Assembly: GCA_023386265.1 (NCBI GenBank)
Contig: JAEWKA010000002.1
Span: 124,001-188,000 of the forward strand
Source of the DNA: Bacillota bacterium
Lineage (GTDB): Bacteria > Bacillota > Clostridia > Oscillospirales > Oscillospiraceae
Direction: 5' to 3'
Length of the DNA stretch: 64,000 nt
A program made the position numbers and the translations under genes. Below, piece after piece: positions 41,615 to 50,262 of this stretch; within the stretch, counting starts at the first letter, position 1; every line of letters starts with the position of its first letter. The notes below the pieces were generated by a model that was given only the letters and a program-made list of their open reading frames with translations, searched no databases and was not told the origin of the DNA.

Positions 41615-44600
41615 TTAGCCTAAATCGAATAGTAACAGCTTTCGCAAATACACCGTGGCGGAATTCTCGAGCGAGCCTGACGCAACCTTTACTGTAATGG
41701 GAATTACTGCTCCAGTGCTACCTGAAGCAAAGGTGGTTTTTGTAGCGGAAGGCAACGCTGCCCAGACATCATCAATTTTCATATAATAAATTTGATTTGA
41801 CTCAAGCGCTGCGGATGAAATAACAGGCGAACCCGTCGAGTCGTAAATCGGGACTACGACCGTATCCGTACCGGTACCGTATCCGATAGTTGCGGATACT
41901 ATACTGGCTCCTCCGCTGATAGTAAAGTAAAGGTTTCTGTCTTTGCCGGTAGAACCGGATGTCGTCAGTATACCAAAATTATCGAACGGCATCAGGTAGT
42001 TTGCCAGAACCTTTGAGCCTGAGGCGTCGGAGAACTTTACTTCCGGAGCAGCGCTGAAAACGCCGCTGGCTGCTATTATGGTGTTTACAAAAAGCTTTGT
42101 CTCGGCGGAGCTTGATAAACTGCCGACAGTATTACCAAAGTCGGAAAATGTGACGTTTCTACGTCTATAGATGTAGGGGGCGTTTGAAACGTCATTGAAT
42201 TTAAAGGCGCTATTATTAAGACAATAGAATACAGAGGTATCTGCAGAATTCATGTTGACTTGATAATACTGCGCATGGGTGCTGGCTACAGTTGCCGTAG
42301 CGGCGGTTGCCCTTGTAAAAGTCCCGGAATTAATGTCGTACGGATAGCTGGACACTTGTCCCTCATTGACCTGCGACACAGTGGTGGCGGTAGTAGTCGA
42401 GCTATGAGAAATTGTGGAAATATAGTTTGAAAATCCTTGCGTCGTTGTAACAAATGTCGCTTTATTTGAACCGGGCAAATAAGCAATGCTGTAACCATTG
42501 CCCAGAAGTGCCGTTTTGTCATCGTCGGTTATTCCAGAATATCCTCTTGCCACAAGTCCGCTTGAAGATAAACTTGGATTAGACATTTTTGTGTGACCAT
42601 ATGTGTCGTTCGTAACACCGTATCGGTCAAGACCGAAGGAATCACGTAAAACGGTATTGATAAAATAGCCGTAAAAAGGATAGTAGCTGTAAACCATGTT
42701 GCTACCATTCCAGGTTGCCTCATACGGATACGGCAAGTTCATCCACGAGGTAGTATCGTGAGTAAATAGTACCGGTTTGCTATTAAGATATCCGGCTATC
42801 GCATTGGTCGTAGCTTCATTTAGATCATAATCAGTAATGCCGTCTCCAACAGTCAATGCATCAAAGTAATTGGTATCTGTACCGCCAATGCCCATGATAA
42901 CCAAGTCGTAGGAATTGAGAAATGCGGCGACATCTGTGTAGGGGGTGTTTTTTCCGTCAAGCTTGTTGGTAATACCTGTTGTGCCGATAGAATTTATAGC
43001 GCTTGTGGTAACGGTCTGAATATTAATATCGTAGTCGGCGGAAACCGCGTTAAAAAGTGTATTAAAAGTAGACCATGTGGTATTGAGAGCGCTCGACCCG
43101 TTAAGCGATGCATTCGTTGTGTTGTCGAGTGAAAGCCCGCTGCTGCTGTTGATTTGAAGTATGTTTAAAACTTTCGCTTTTCCGGCGACCGGAGCTAAGC
43201 GAGTATATCCGATGCGGGATGCGTTTACGATTCCGGCGCCGGTATCAATCACCTTAAGCTGCCAGGGAATAATGCCGTATGTTCCTGCCGGCAACGTACA
43301 CGTGGCAGTATATACCGTTCCGGACTTCAGATTGCCGGAAGTGATAACTGTGCCCCCTGATTTGATAACAAGGTTCGAAAGACGTTCACCGGTGCCGAAG
43401 GTACCGTCAGCGTTGGAATCGATGGCAAGATAGCAGTAATAGCTCGTGCTCGCCGGAGAAGGGTCGGTAGCGTTTGCGATTGTAAAGGTGTATGAAAGCG
43501 TATAGATCGAGGGGCTGCTGCCCACATCTGCGGCAAGGGTCGCTCCCGTCATGCTAGTGTACGAGGTGGGGTACGCCGTTAAATTGATTGTCGGCTTTGA
43601 AAGATTAATAGCGTTAAGCAGGGCAGTCGAGTCAATGTCGGTTGTGCGCATGATATTTAATCTGCTCTTGTTGCTGTCCAGGAACGTATACATATTCGAG
43701 CAATTATCTACCTTGGTGGTGTCTATGGAAAAGTTCTCGGGATTTCGCGCGGGAACGGGTATAGATAAGCCGGCCGCACCAGTAGTTATGCTTGCGGAAG
43801 CGGAAACATAATTGGTAAGTATTGCATCTCTTGTCCAGCCAATAGTAGTGTTGCTAAAATAGTCGGTTATATTGCCATCGTGAACAAGAGAGTTTAATGT
43901 TATTCTACAATAATAGGTTCCATTCGCCGTCGGAGTATAACTTATTGTAGTACTTCCATTCGTTGACGCTTGAGTTGTTCCCTGAGCAATTACGACGTTC
44001 GAAGAGTTGTACCATTTATAATCATATACAATGTCTGATACAGTTAAAGTGGATGTCTTCGCAAGTGCCACATTTAGCGTAGCACCTGTATTACTTATCG
44101 CAACAGAGTATCGATAAGTACCAGAGCGCCATTTGTTCGTATAGTATTGATAGGCAGCAACACCGGCAGTGTTGGTGCCGCTGTAAGAAACGGAAGCTGT
44201 CGCAGCCGTAACAGTTGCAACGACATTATTGCTCATTGCGGTATATGGAGTACCGTTCACGGTGTAGCTTATTTTGCAGTAGTAAGTATATGTACCGTTT
44301 GTTTTACCGAGCATGCTATCTGAGTATGTGGAAGAAATGGCACCACTTATTTGAGTCCCATTCAAGTACCACTCATATGTTGGCGTAAATGAGGCGGGAA
44401 TCGTTCCGGTTGTGGCCACAGGACTTGCCGTAAAATTCAAGTTGCTCCCGCTTTTTACTCCACTTAAATTTGCTTTGAAAGAAAATGGTTCAGTTGTCCG
44501 CACCACTGTACCACTTGTTAAGCCGCTGCCGTATATGACAGGCCGACCTTCAACCGCATATTTGTTCAGAGCCGCAAGCTGCGCTGCAGACAGGTCGTTT

Positions 44601-45085
44601 CCCGAATAGCGCGTATTTGTGACGGGGTACTGCAAATCGCGATATGTGCCGTAGGGGCTGGGTAAATATCCGCTTTTATACTCAGCGTCGGTAAGACCTA
44701 CAGCGCTCTCGGGCATAGTAACCGTCTTGCCTATGTTTGCGTAGAGATAATTCGTATCGAGATTTAATCCTGTTGTGCTGCCGCCGTTGTCGCCGACATA
44801 AATAAGGTCATAGTTTTCGGAGAGATCCTCCTTAATGCCGTTAAACTCAAGAGTTGAAACGTATGTGATATTGACAGTGCCGGTATATCCCCAGCTGTTG
44901 ACAGTTGAGGCTGTCAGCAGGTCGCTGTCACTCGGTTCTATCGCCAAAACGTTTATGCTTGTTTTTGTTCCCGCTGCCTGTGCTGTGCCGCTGTCACCGA
45001 TTAAGGCTAAGGTCGCCGGAAAAACCACGGCTAAGCTGAGCACCAGTGAAAGCGCTCTCCGCAGGAATGTTTGTTTTTGTTTCAT
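41615..45085 (-). CDS. Large secreted DUF5057-like protein with Ig-like modules, in pilus operon
   Basis: The 1156-residue protein has a signal peptide (cleavage after about residue 37 at AQA). It seems to contain two Rossmann-like modules. The first is near 42-215 (INVLAIEPS, YDLIYVGD, GRPVIYGSGL) and the second near 645-800 (KVLNILQINS, YDLVIMGIGG, SKPVLFTHDTTSW). The second matches DUF5057 as I recall it. Ig-like repeats lie between them (YEWYLNGTQISG, YDYKWYNSSNVV, each ending in a YYC strand). The C-terminal third is Ser/Thr-rich and beta-rich. No sortase motif or SLH domain is seen. Being in the pilus operon, it may be a pilus-tip or surface adhesin; that is inference. Confidence 0.75.
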   Translation of the reverse strand: MKQKQTFLRRALSLVLSLAVVFPATLALIGDSGTAQAAGTKTSINVLAIEPSDSDLLTASTVNSWGYTGTVNITYVSTLEFNGIKEDLSENYDLIYVGDNGGSTTGLNLDTNYLYANIGKTVTMPESAVGLTDAEYKSGYLPSPYGTYRDLQYPVTNTRYSGNDLSAAQLAALNKYAVEGRPVIYGSGLTSGTVVRTTEPFSFKANLSGVKSGSNLNFTASPVATTGTIPASFTPTYEWYLNGTQISGAISSTYSDSMLGKTNGTYTYYCKISYTVNGTPYTAMSNNVVATVTAATASVSYSGTNTAGVAAYQYYTNKWRSGTYRYSVAISNTGATLNVALAKTSTLTVSDIVYDYKWYNSSNVVIAQGTTQASTNGSTTISYTPTANGTYYCRITLNSLVHDGNITDYFSNTTIGWTRDAILTNYVSASASITTGAAGLSIPVPARNPENFSIDTTKVDNCSNMYTFLDSNKSRLNIMRTTDIDSTALLNAINLSKPTINLTAYPTSYTSMTGATLAADVGSSPSIYTLSYTFTIANATDPSPASTSYYCYLAIDSNADGTFGTGERLSNLVIKSGGTVITSGNLKSGTVYTATCTLPAGTYGIIPWQLKVIDTGAGIVNASRIGYTRLAPVAGKAKVLNILQINSSSGLSLDNTTNASLNGSSALNTTWSTFNTLFNAVSADYDINIQTVTTSAINSIGTTGITNKLDGKNTPYTDVAAFLNSYDLVIMGIGGTDTNYFDALTVGDGITDYDLNEATTNAIAGYLNSKPVLFTHDTTSWMNLPYPYEATWNGSNMVYSYYPFYGYFINTVLRDSFGLDRYGVTNDTYGHTKMSNPSLSSSGLVARGYSGITDDDKTALLGNGYSIAYLPGSNKATFVTTTQGFSNYISTISHSSTTTATTVSQVNEGQVSSYPYDINSGTFTRATAATATVASTHAQYYQVNMNSADTSVFYCLNNSAFKFNDVSNAPYIYRRRNVTFSDFGNTVGSLSSSAETKLFVNTIIAASGVFSAAPEVKFSDASGSKVLANYLMPFDNFGILTTSGSTGKDRNLYFTISGGASIVSATIGYGTGTDTVVVPIYDSTGSPVISSAALESNQIYYMKIDDVWAALPSATKTTFASGSTGAVIPITVKVASGSLENSATVYLRKLLLFDLG

Positions 45086-45138
45086 ATATCGCAGCTCCTT
45101 TCGAATAAAAGGATAAAAATGATCAAGTTAATATCCGG

Positions 45139-45681
45139 TCAGTTTAATGTAGCCGCAATCGGCCTGTTGCGCAGAGCGATTGTTCTATGACCGTCGAACG
45201 AGGCGGAATTGCTGGTCAGCTCGAGCGATACGGTAGCTGATGTAAGCCTTGTACCGTCAGAAACCGTTGTCACCGAGAACGCGGTCACGTTCTCAGCAAG
45301 CAAATCGCCGGCTGTAACGGTACAGGTAAAGTTCCCGCCAACCAGATTGGCGGAGTCTTTTCCGAATCCGTATTTAATTTGATTGCTTGCATCATCGTAT
45401 TTTAAAATGTGGACGTCGTATTGTGTGTCACTGCTTCCTTTATTAAAAACATAGAGAGTGTCATCTGCATAATATAGACCCGTGTTGCAGTCAATTATAT
45501 AGCTTTCGAGCTGATTGAGAGCAAGCTGCGACTGGACATCCAGATTGAGCCTGTTTGTCACCGTGCTGTATGAGCGTGAGCCCGCCAACATGAAGCCGAA
45601 AACAGCAGTGACCACTACCGCGAATATCGTGAGGGATATCATTAGTTCGATGAGCGTAAAGCCTTTGTTTTCTTTATACAT
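45139..45681 (-). CDS. Type IV prepilin-like protein (PilW-like minor pilin)
   Basis: The 180-residue protein has a short basic leader and prepilin motif KGFTLIELMISLTIFAVVV with the +5 Glu, then a hydrophobic helix and a globular beta domain rich in Ser/Thr. PilD should cleave after the Gly and methylate the new Phe. The GGGGG site precedes ATG 45681. It sits 10 bp after another prepilin gene; such minor pilins prime pilus assembly. Confidence 0.88.
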   Translation of the reverse strand: MYKENKGFTLIELMISLTIFAVVVTAVFGFMLAGSRSYSTVTNRLNLDVQSQLALNQLESYIIDCNTGLYYADDTLYVFNKGSSDTQYDVHILKYDDASNQIKYGFGKDSANLVGGNFTCTVTAGDLLAENVTAFSVTTVSDGTRLTSATVSLELTSNSASFDGHRTIALRNRPIAATLN

Positions 45682-45691
45682 GGTGCGCCCC

Positions 45692-46180
45692 CTAAGTCAG
45701 CCTGTGATTGCCTGTTAAGGCAACAAGCTCAATCGTATAGGAACGAGCGCTTAAAAAGTTGATTGATGTGCAGTATATTTCTTCCGTTAAGCTCTGCGAT
45801 TTTTGAGCTCCGGTGGAACGATCGAACGAGAGCGTGAGCGGCTTATCTGAAAGCTCATAAGTTTCGGTTGTGGTCGTGCATGAAACTATAATGTTTTGCC
45901 CGGGGAAGGTATCGGTGCTGACAAGCGCGCCGTTTTCGAAATACTGGCCGACGATATTACCGCTGCCATCCACCGTCAGAGTGAGATGAACATCGCCCGA
46001 ACGCCCGAGACAGCCCGCTCTGCATTTCGAAATGAGGTAGTCTATCGAGGTCGCGCTTTGCTTGACTGTTGCGGAGTTTACCGCGGAAACGGACAGCGAG
46101 ACAAGCCCTGTCACAACAACCATTATTGCCATTACCACAATAAGCTCGACCAACGTGAAGCCGTTGTTATTTTTTTTCAA
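45692..46180 (-). CDS. Type IV prepilin-like protein (minor pilin)
   Basis: The 162-residue protein has leader MLKKNNNG and motif FTLVELIVVMAIMVVVT. Two cysteines in a CRAGC arrangement near residue 60 could form a disulfide. The start is a TTG at 46180 preceded by GGAGG and AAAGG; another in-frame TTG at 46210 lies upstream of that site. It belongs to the cluster of minor pilins after the PilX-like gene. Confidence 0.88.
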   Translation of the reverse strand: MKKNNNGFTLVELIVVMAIMVVVTGLVSLSVSAVNSATVKQSATSIDYLISKCRAGCLGRSGDVHLTLTVDGSGNIVGQYFENGALVSTDTFPGQNIIVSCTTTTETYELSDKPLTLSFDRSTGAQKSQSLTEEIYCTSINFLSARSYTIELVALTGNHRLT

Positions 46181-46216
46181 GACCTTTCCCCCTCCACGTT
46201 TATTCCGCAAGATTTT

Positions 46217-48277
46217 TTATTTTGACCAGTTCTCGTAGTACACCAAGGAATCGAGATCCCACAGGTCTTCCGATGAGCTTGTTTCTCCGGTAAACTGAGC
46301 GCTATTTTGGATAAAGTCGGACAGCTTATAGGTAGTGCCGCTGACTGTGCAGCTCGCATTGAGCATTTTTGAGTCAAGCGGAGCAGCGGTCACATTCCCG
46401 TTAACGGTGACATTGCCTCCTGCTATGACTATGCCGTTAAATGTGTCCGATATAGTTACGTCACCCGAAGAGATAATCAGGCGAATATCATCGGACGAAG
46501 ATGAAGAATAAGTATAAGCCACGGGAGAAACAACAGCGACTGTCTTACCGTCATAAACAAACTCGCGAGCCACACCTCCAAGATTTGCGAATTTGGTCGT
46601 ATTAACAAAGCTTGTGTATGGCGATATCATGCCGGTATAAGTCTGCTGCGCACCAGCTGCAAATACCGTATCGCTTGCTGCATTGAGGGTCAAAACTTCG
46701 CCTGCCGAATTATAGAAAGTGTTTCCGGCGGTGTTTGTGTAGGCCGATTCATTGCTCAAGGTAACATAGAGCTTGAGATATTGAGAAATATCGTTGGGGT
46801 TCGCCGCAAAGTAATCTTTGAAATAAGCGTTTGCGTATGACTTGTTGTTAAAAACCAAAAAAACATAGACAATTTTTGCGCCGTCACCCAAGTTCTTATA
46901 GACAGGTTGAATATCACCCTTGCTATAGTTATATCCGCTGTTTTTAGTTCCGATATAGTCAGACAGGTACTTATCGGTGCCGTTCAAATTCCATAGGACT
47001 GTAGCAGATTCAATATTCGGAGAGGAGACAGTGTCGCTGGATTCAAAAACAAGAGGATTTGACGCATAATTGCTTATGCACGAAACCGGAACAAGATAGG
47101 CCAGCTGGTCGGTTTTTGCGGACATCGACTGCCCCATCATAATACTGGAGCTGATGTCGGAGTCGTTCAAAGCTTTTCCTGAAACATTTATGAAGCTTAT
47201 GCCTGCCAAAGAGAGCTTATTTAGTCCGTTGATATTAAGTACGGATGGAGTAGAACCTCTGCCGTTAATAAGAATAGAGCTGCTGCCTTCCGAGGAAGAG
47301 GTGCTGTTGCCGAAACCGAAGTATGAGTTTTGGAGAGTAACATTAGTGCTAGCGCCCAACATCAGGTCATCGGCGACATAGATATTCCCGTTTAGGGTTG
47401 CCGTGCCGGAAGAACCTACCGTTATTTCGCTGGCCCATAGCTCATTAGTGGAAGAGTTGAAATCTACTGTTGAACCGCTTTCAATACTTAGAGGCCCCTT
47501 GCTGATAAGATTGCCGCCTGTAAAGGCGAGGGTGCCGCCTCCGGCTACAGATACGCCTCCGTTTCCGGCAAAAACACTACCGGAGATATTGGTGCCTATC
47601 ATGCTATCATACAAACCGGTATTCGCGACGATTGAGTAGTTGTTTATATTTGAAAGCGCTCTGGAGCTTGCGAAAAAGGAGGGCATCGTAATGGTTATAT
47701 CGCTTGTAAGATCTGATTCATAACCGTTCGAACTTACATATTTCACGCTCAGTGCTTCGATGGACACAGAGCCGGAATCGCTCACTGCCGTACTGCCGGT
47801 TACAGTAACCGCCGCACCGTACGGAGTAGCATCCATGAAGGTCTTCATTGCAGCGGCATTGTAACCAGTGATATTACCAGCTAAATCCGCAGTAAAATAG
47901 TGGACAGTTTCTACCCCAACGGTAGTTGTTTTTGATAAAAGCTGCTCAACGATAGCGTCGTTGAAAGTGGCTTGCGGATCGTAGTTCGGGTCAGCCGAGT
48001 CCGTGATAAAATCGGTAACAACATTCGTATAGGCTTGTTTAATTGATTCTGATAAGAGCGATTGAACGCCCAGACGCACATCGTCCATCGCCGAGCTGGC
48101 GTTATAAAAATTTTCTTTGTCTCCGCGCTGGGTGATTTCGATCGAATAAGCGGTATGTGCGGCAAAAAGGAGAGCCGCGCCAAGTGCCATTACGAACAGC
48201 ATGGATACAACGACGGTAACGATGGCGCTGCCTTTATCGTTTGTAAATATATGGTTTATGCGCTTACTGTCACGCAT
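46217..48277 (-). CDS. PilX-like large minor pilus protein with beta-helix-like passenger
   Basis: The 686-residue protein has an N-terminus NDKGSAIVTVVVSMLFVMALG, typical of PilX-type pilus proteins that carry the hydrophobic helix but a degenerate prepilin motif (G-SAIV, no +5 Glu). The rest is extracellular. Residues about 230-370 contain many short Gly/Ser/Thr repeats (GNGGVSVAGGGTLAFTGG, GNIYVADDL) suggestive of a polymer-forming or beta-helical domain, and a similar segment recurs near the end (VNGNVTAAP). The start follows AAAGGAGGGG. It is far longer than usual PilX (about 200 residues), so it may be an adhesin displayed on the pilus. Confidence 0.78.
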   Translation of the reverse strand: MRDSKRINHIFTNDKGSAIVTVVVSMLFVMALGAALLFAAHTAYSIEITQRGDKENFYNASSAMDDVRLGVQSLLSESIKQAYTNVVTDFITDSADPNYDPQATFNDAIVEQLLSKTTTVGVETVHYFTADLAGNITGYNAAAMKTFMDATPYGAAVTVTGSTAVSDSGSVSIEALSVKYVSSNGYESDLTSDITITMPSFFASSRALSNINNYSIVANTGLYDSMIGTNISGSVFAGNGGVSVAGGGTLAFTGGNLISKGPLSIESGSTVDFNSSTNELWASEITVGSSGTATLNGNIYVADDLMLGASTNVTLQNSYFGFGNSTSSSEGSSSILINGRGSTPSVLNINGLNKLSLAGISFINVSGKALNDSDISSSIMMGQSMSAKTDQLAYLVPVSCISNYASNPLVFESSDTVSSPNIESATVLWNLNGTDKYLSDYIGTKNSGYNYSKGDIQPVYKNLGDGAKIVYVFLVFNNKSYANAYFKDYFAANPNDISQYLKLYVTLSNESAYTNTAGNTFYNSAGEVLTLNAASDTVFAAGAQQTYTGMISPYTSFVNTTKFANLGGVAREFVYDGKTVAVVSPVAYTYSSSSSDDIRLIISSGDVTISDTFNGIVIAGGNVTVNGNVTAAPLDSKMLNASCTVSGTTYKLSDFIQNSAQFTGETSSSEDLWDLDSLVYYENWSK

Positions 48278-48303
48278 GAAAGCTCCCCTCCTTTCGTGAG
48301 AAA

Positions 48304-49467
48304 TCAATAGCTAAGCTTTGTCGAGTTAATCTCGGCGATTGCGGTGCCGGTAAAGCCTGAGCCACCCTCAAAAAGCTGGATACTGACGTTAAATTTCCTG
48401 TTTCGCGATTCTGTTTCAACCAGATATCCGGTTACATCCGGTGAGATGCTTGTATATATGTCTTTACGGGCAATGTATGTAAAATTGTCGGCGGGGATAT
48501 TCGCATACACAAGGCTGTTGATTGCCTCGCTACCCGAAAAATCCTGATATTCATAACTAACGACCGCCTCGTAGTTTAAGGGCATCGAAGTCGTAGTGTT
48601 GGTATTCACAAGAAAGAAGTTGATGTCCGGATACTCCGTGGGGTTTGTTATAACTATATCCTCACCCGAAAGCCCGCTAGTTTTGTAAAAAGCGTCGTAA
48701 AACATGAATACGGAGAAAGCCGGATTGCTGTCTGTCGGGTCAGAAACGGAGCTGACGCTTGCAGAAGCCTGCTCTTCGTGGGAAAAGAGATATGTCGCGG
48801 GATTGTCATCCTTGTCCGTATAGCTGATTGCAGCGTTGTATTGGAACACGACATCAATCATGTAGGTATATGGTGCAGCACTGCCGCTTCTCGTTACATT
48901 GAAGGTCACGCTGCGAGTAAGAGCGTTTGTGTCAAGTCCAACGAGGCTTTCGGTAAGATCGCCGCATTCGGCCTGAAGAGCAAGCACCGCGCTGGCATCG
49001 GCGGTCGACATGTTGAGCAAGGCATCCATATGATTACCGACAGATACAGGGGTGGTGTTAGTGGTTCCGGTTGCTGTTGTGCTCGCGTCCAGCGTGATGA
49101 GCGCATCAAAGGATGAGCCGCCGTAGGTATAATTCGGAATTCCGATATAATATATTTCTGACGTGGGTGCGCTCACAGTTGTACCGGCTGAAGTATATGT
49201 CGTGCCGCTTTTAGTATAGAAGGCTGCGCCTGAAGCAACTGCACCTGAGTTTAAAAAAATCGAATCGGCATCCAGAGCTTGAATCTGTTCAACAAGGTTT
49301 TGTGCTACATTGGTTGATTCGGCGTATCTGCGGGTCCTATTTTCGGTGTTTGCTCCAGTTAAGAAGGTGTGGAGCAGGGGTACCGTGATGATGCCAAGTA
49401 TAACGACGCCGACCAGAAGTTCAACGAGGGTTAAGCCCCTGTTATCTTTGAAGGCTGACTTCTTTAT
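48304..49467 (-). CDS. Type IV prepilin-like protein with apparent ATA start
   Basis: Translation upstream of the first GTG (49176) continues in frame to a clear prepilin N-terminus, KKSAFKDNRG then LTLVELLVGVVILGII, so the real protein is about 387 residues. A strong AAAGGAGGGG site lies 6 bases before an ATA codon at 49465-49467. No ATG, GTG or TTG is available between an upstream in-frame TAG and this point; a CTG is possible but misplaced relative to the site. The body is a large Ser/Thr-rich beta domain. It is the first minor pilin after pilO. A rare AUA start, a point mutation or a sequencing error could explain the codon. Confidence 0.8.
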   Translation of the reverse strand: MKKSAFKDNRGLTLVELLVGVVILGIITVPLLHTFLTGANTENRTRRYAESTNVAQNLVEQIQALDADSIFLNSGAVASGAAFYTKSGTTYTSAGTTVSAPTSEIYYIGIPNYTYGGSSFDALITLDASTTATGTTNTTPVSVGNHMDALLNMSTADASAVLALQAECGDLTESLVGLDTNALTRSVTFNVTRSGSAAPYTYMIDVVFQYNAAISYTDKDDNPATYLFSHEEQASASVSSVSDPTDSNPAFSVFMFYDAFYKTSGLSGEDIVITNPTEYPDINFFLVNTNTTTSMPLNYEAVVSYEYQDFSGSEAINSLVYANIPADNFTYIARKDIYTSISPDVTGYLVETESRNRKFNVSIQLFEGGSGFTGTAIAEINSTKLSY

Positions 49468-49540
49468 TGAGCTCCCCTCCTTTATAAAAAACAGTCCAAA
49501 AATCCACTATTCCCGCCCCTTTACGAGGCGGGAAAACAAT

Positions 49541-50245
49541 TTAGTTTGTGCCCGTCGGCGAGGGCGAGGGAGATGCGGTTAACGGCGCCGTAAGAGTTGC
49601 AAACGGGTCTTTAGTGCCCTTTACGACCGAGGGTATAGTGGTTGGCGTATAGGTATAATCCGCCGAGCTTATGAAATATTTGTCTATCGTGACGGAGCCC
49701 GAAAGTCCGCCGGTCTGACTGTCATAGCTTACAGAGACATCGGAGATATCCGCTTTATTAGAGTTTAAATTGACATAGTTTATCAAGTTTTTAAGCTGCG
49801 TATAATTCAAGCTGCAGTCTATGGTAAGTGCCATTTTAATGGCGACGACGGGAACGAGTTGATAAGAGCCGCTAGATTTATTCGGAACCGTGAATTTCGC
49901 AACTACCTCTGGGGATGCGATGGAGATGCCGTGGACACTAATGCCGAGCCCTGATTCAAGCTCTGTTACATACATTATCAGGTCCTCGCTGCGGACATCG
50001 GAGGGATAAGCTAAAAGCTCTTTTGCGATGCTGTCTCCGATTTTATTTATCTCATCCTGATAAGCTGCCTGAGACGAGGAATAAGCGCTCAGCGTCTCGA
50101 CCTCGGCCTGTAACTGAGTAATCTGCGCCTCCGCATCGGCCTTTCTGTCGTTGAAGGATTTGCAGATTCCAAAATAGGCCGCGAGAAATACGGCAATGCC
50201 CAACAGCACAAGTATCAGCTTTTGGTCATGCTTGGAAATTTTCAT
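49541..50245 (-). CDS. pilO: PilO-like pilus alignment subcomplex protein
   Basis: The 234-residue protein has one N-terminal membrane helix (KLILVLLGIAVFLAAYFGI), a coiled coil (about 34-75), and a small alpha/beta domain with ELESGLGISVHGISI and the ferredoxin-like repeat typical of PilO. A proline/threonine-rich tail ends PSPSPTG. It connects the inner-membrane platform (PilM/PilN) with the rest of the machine. AGGAGG precedes the start, 17 bp after the pilMN fusion. Confidence 0.85.
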   Translation of the reverse strand: MKISKHDQKLILVLLGIAVFLAAYFGICKSFNDRKADAEAQITQLQAEVETLSAYSSSQAAYQDEINKIGDSIAKELLAYPSDVRSEDLIMYVTELESGLGISVHGISIASPEVVAKFTVPNKSSGSYQLVPVVAIKMALTIDCSLNYTQLKNLINYVNLNSNKADISDVSVSYDSQTGGLSGSVTIDKYFISSADYTYTPTTIPSVVKGTKDPFATLTAPLTASPSPSPTGTN

Positions 50246-50262
50246 AGCTTTACCTCCTATGA

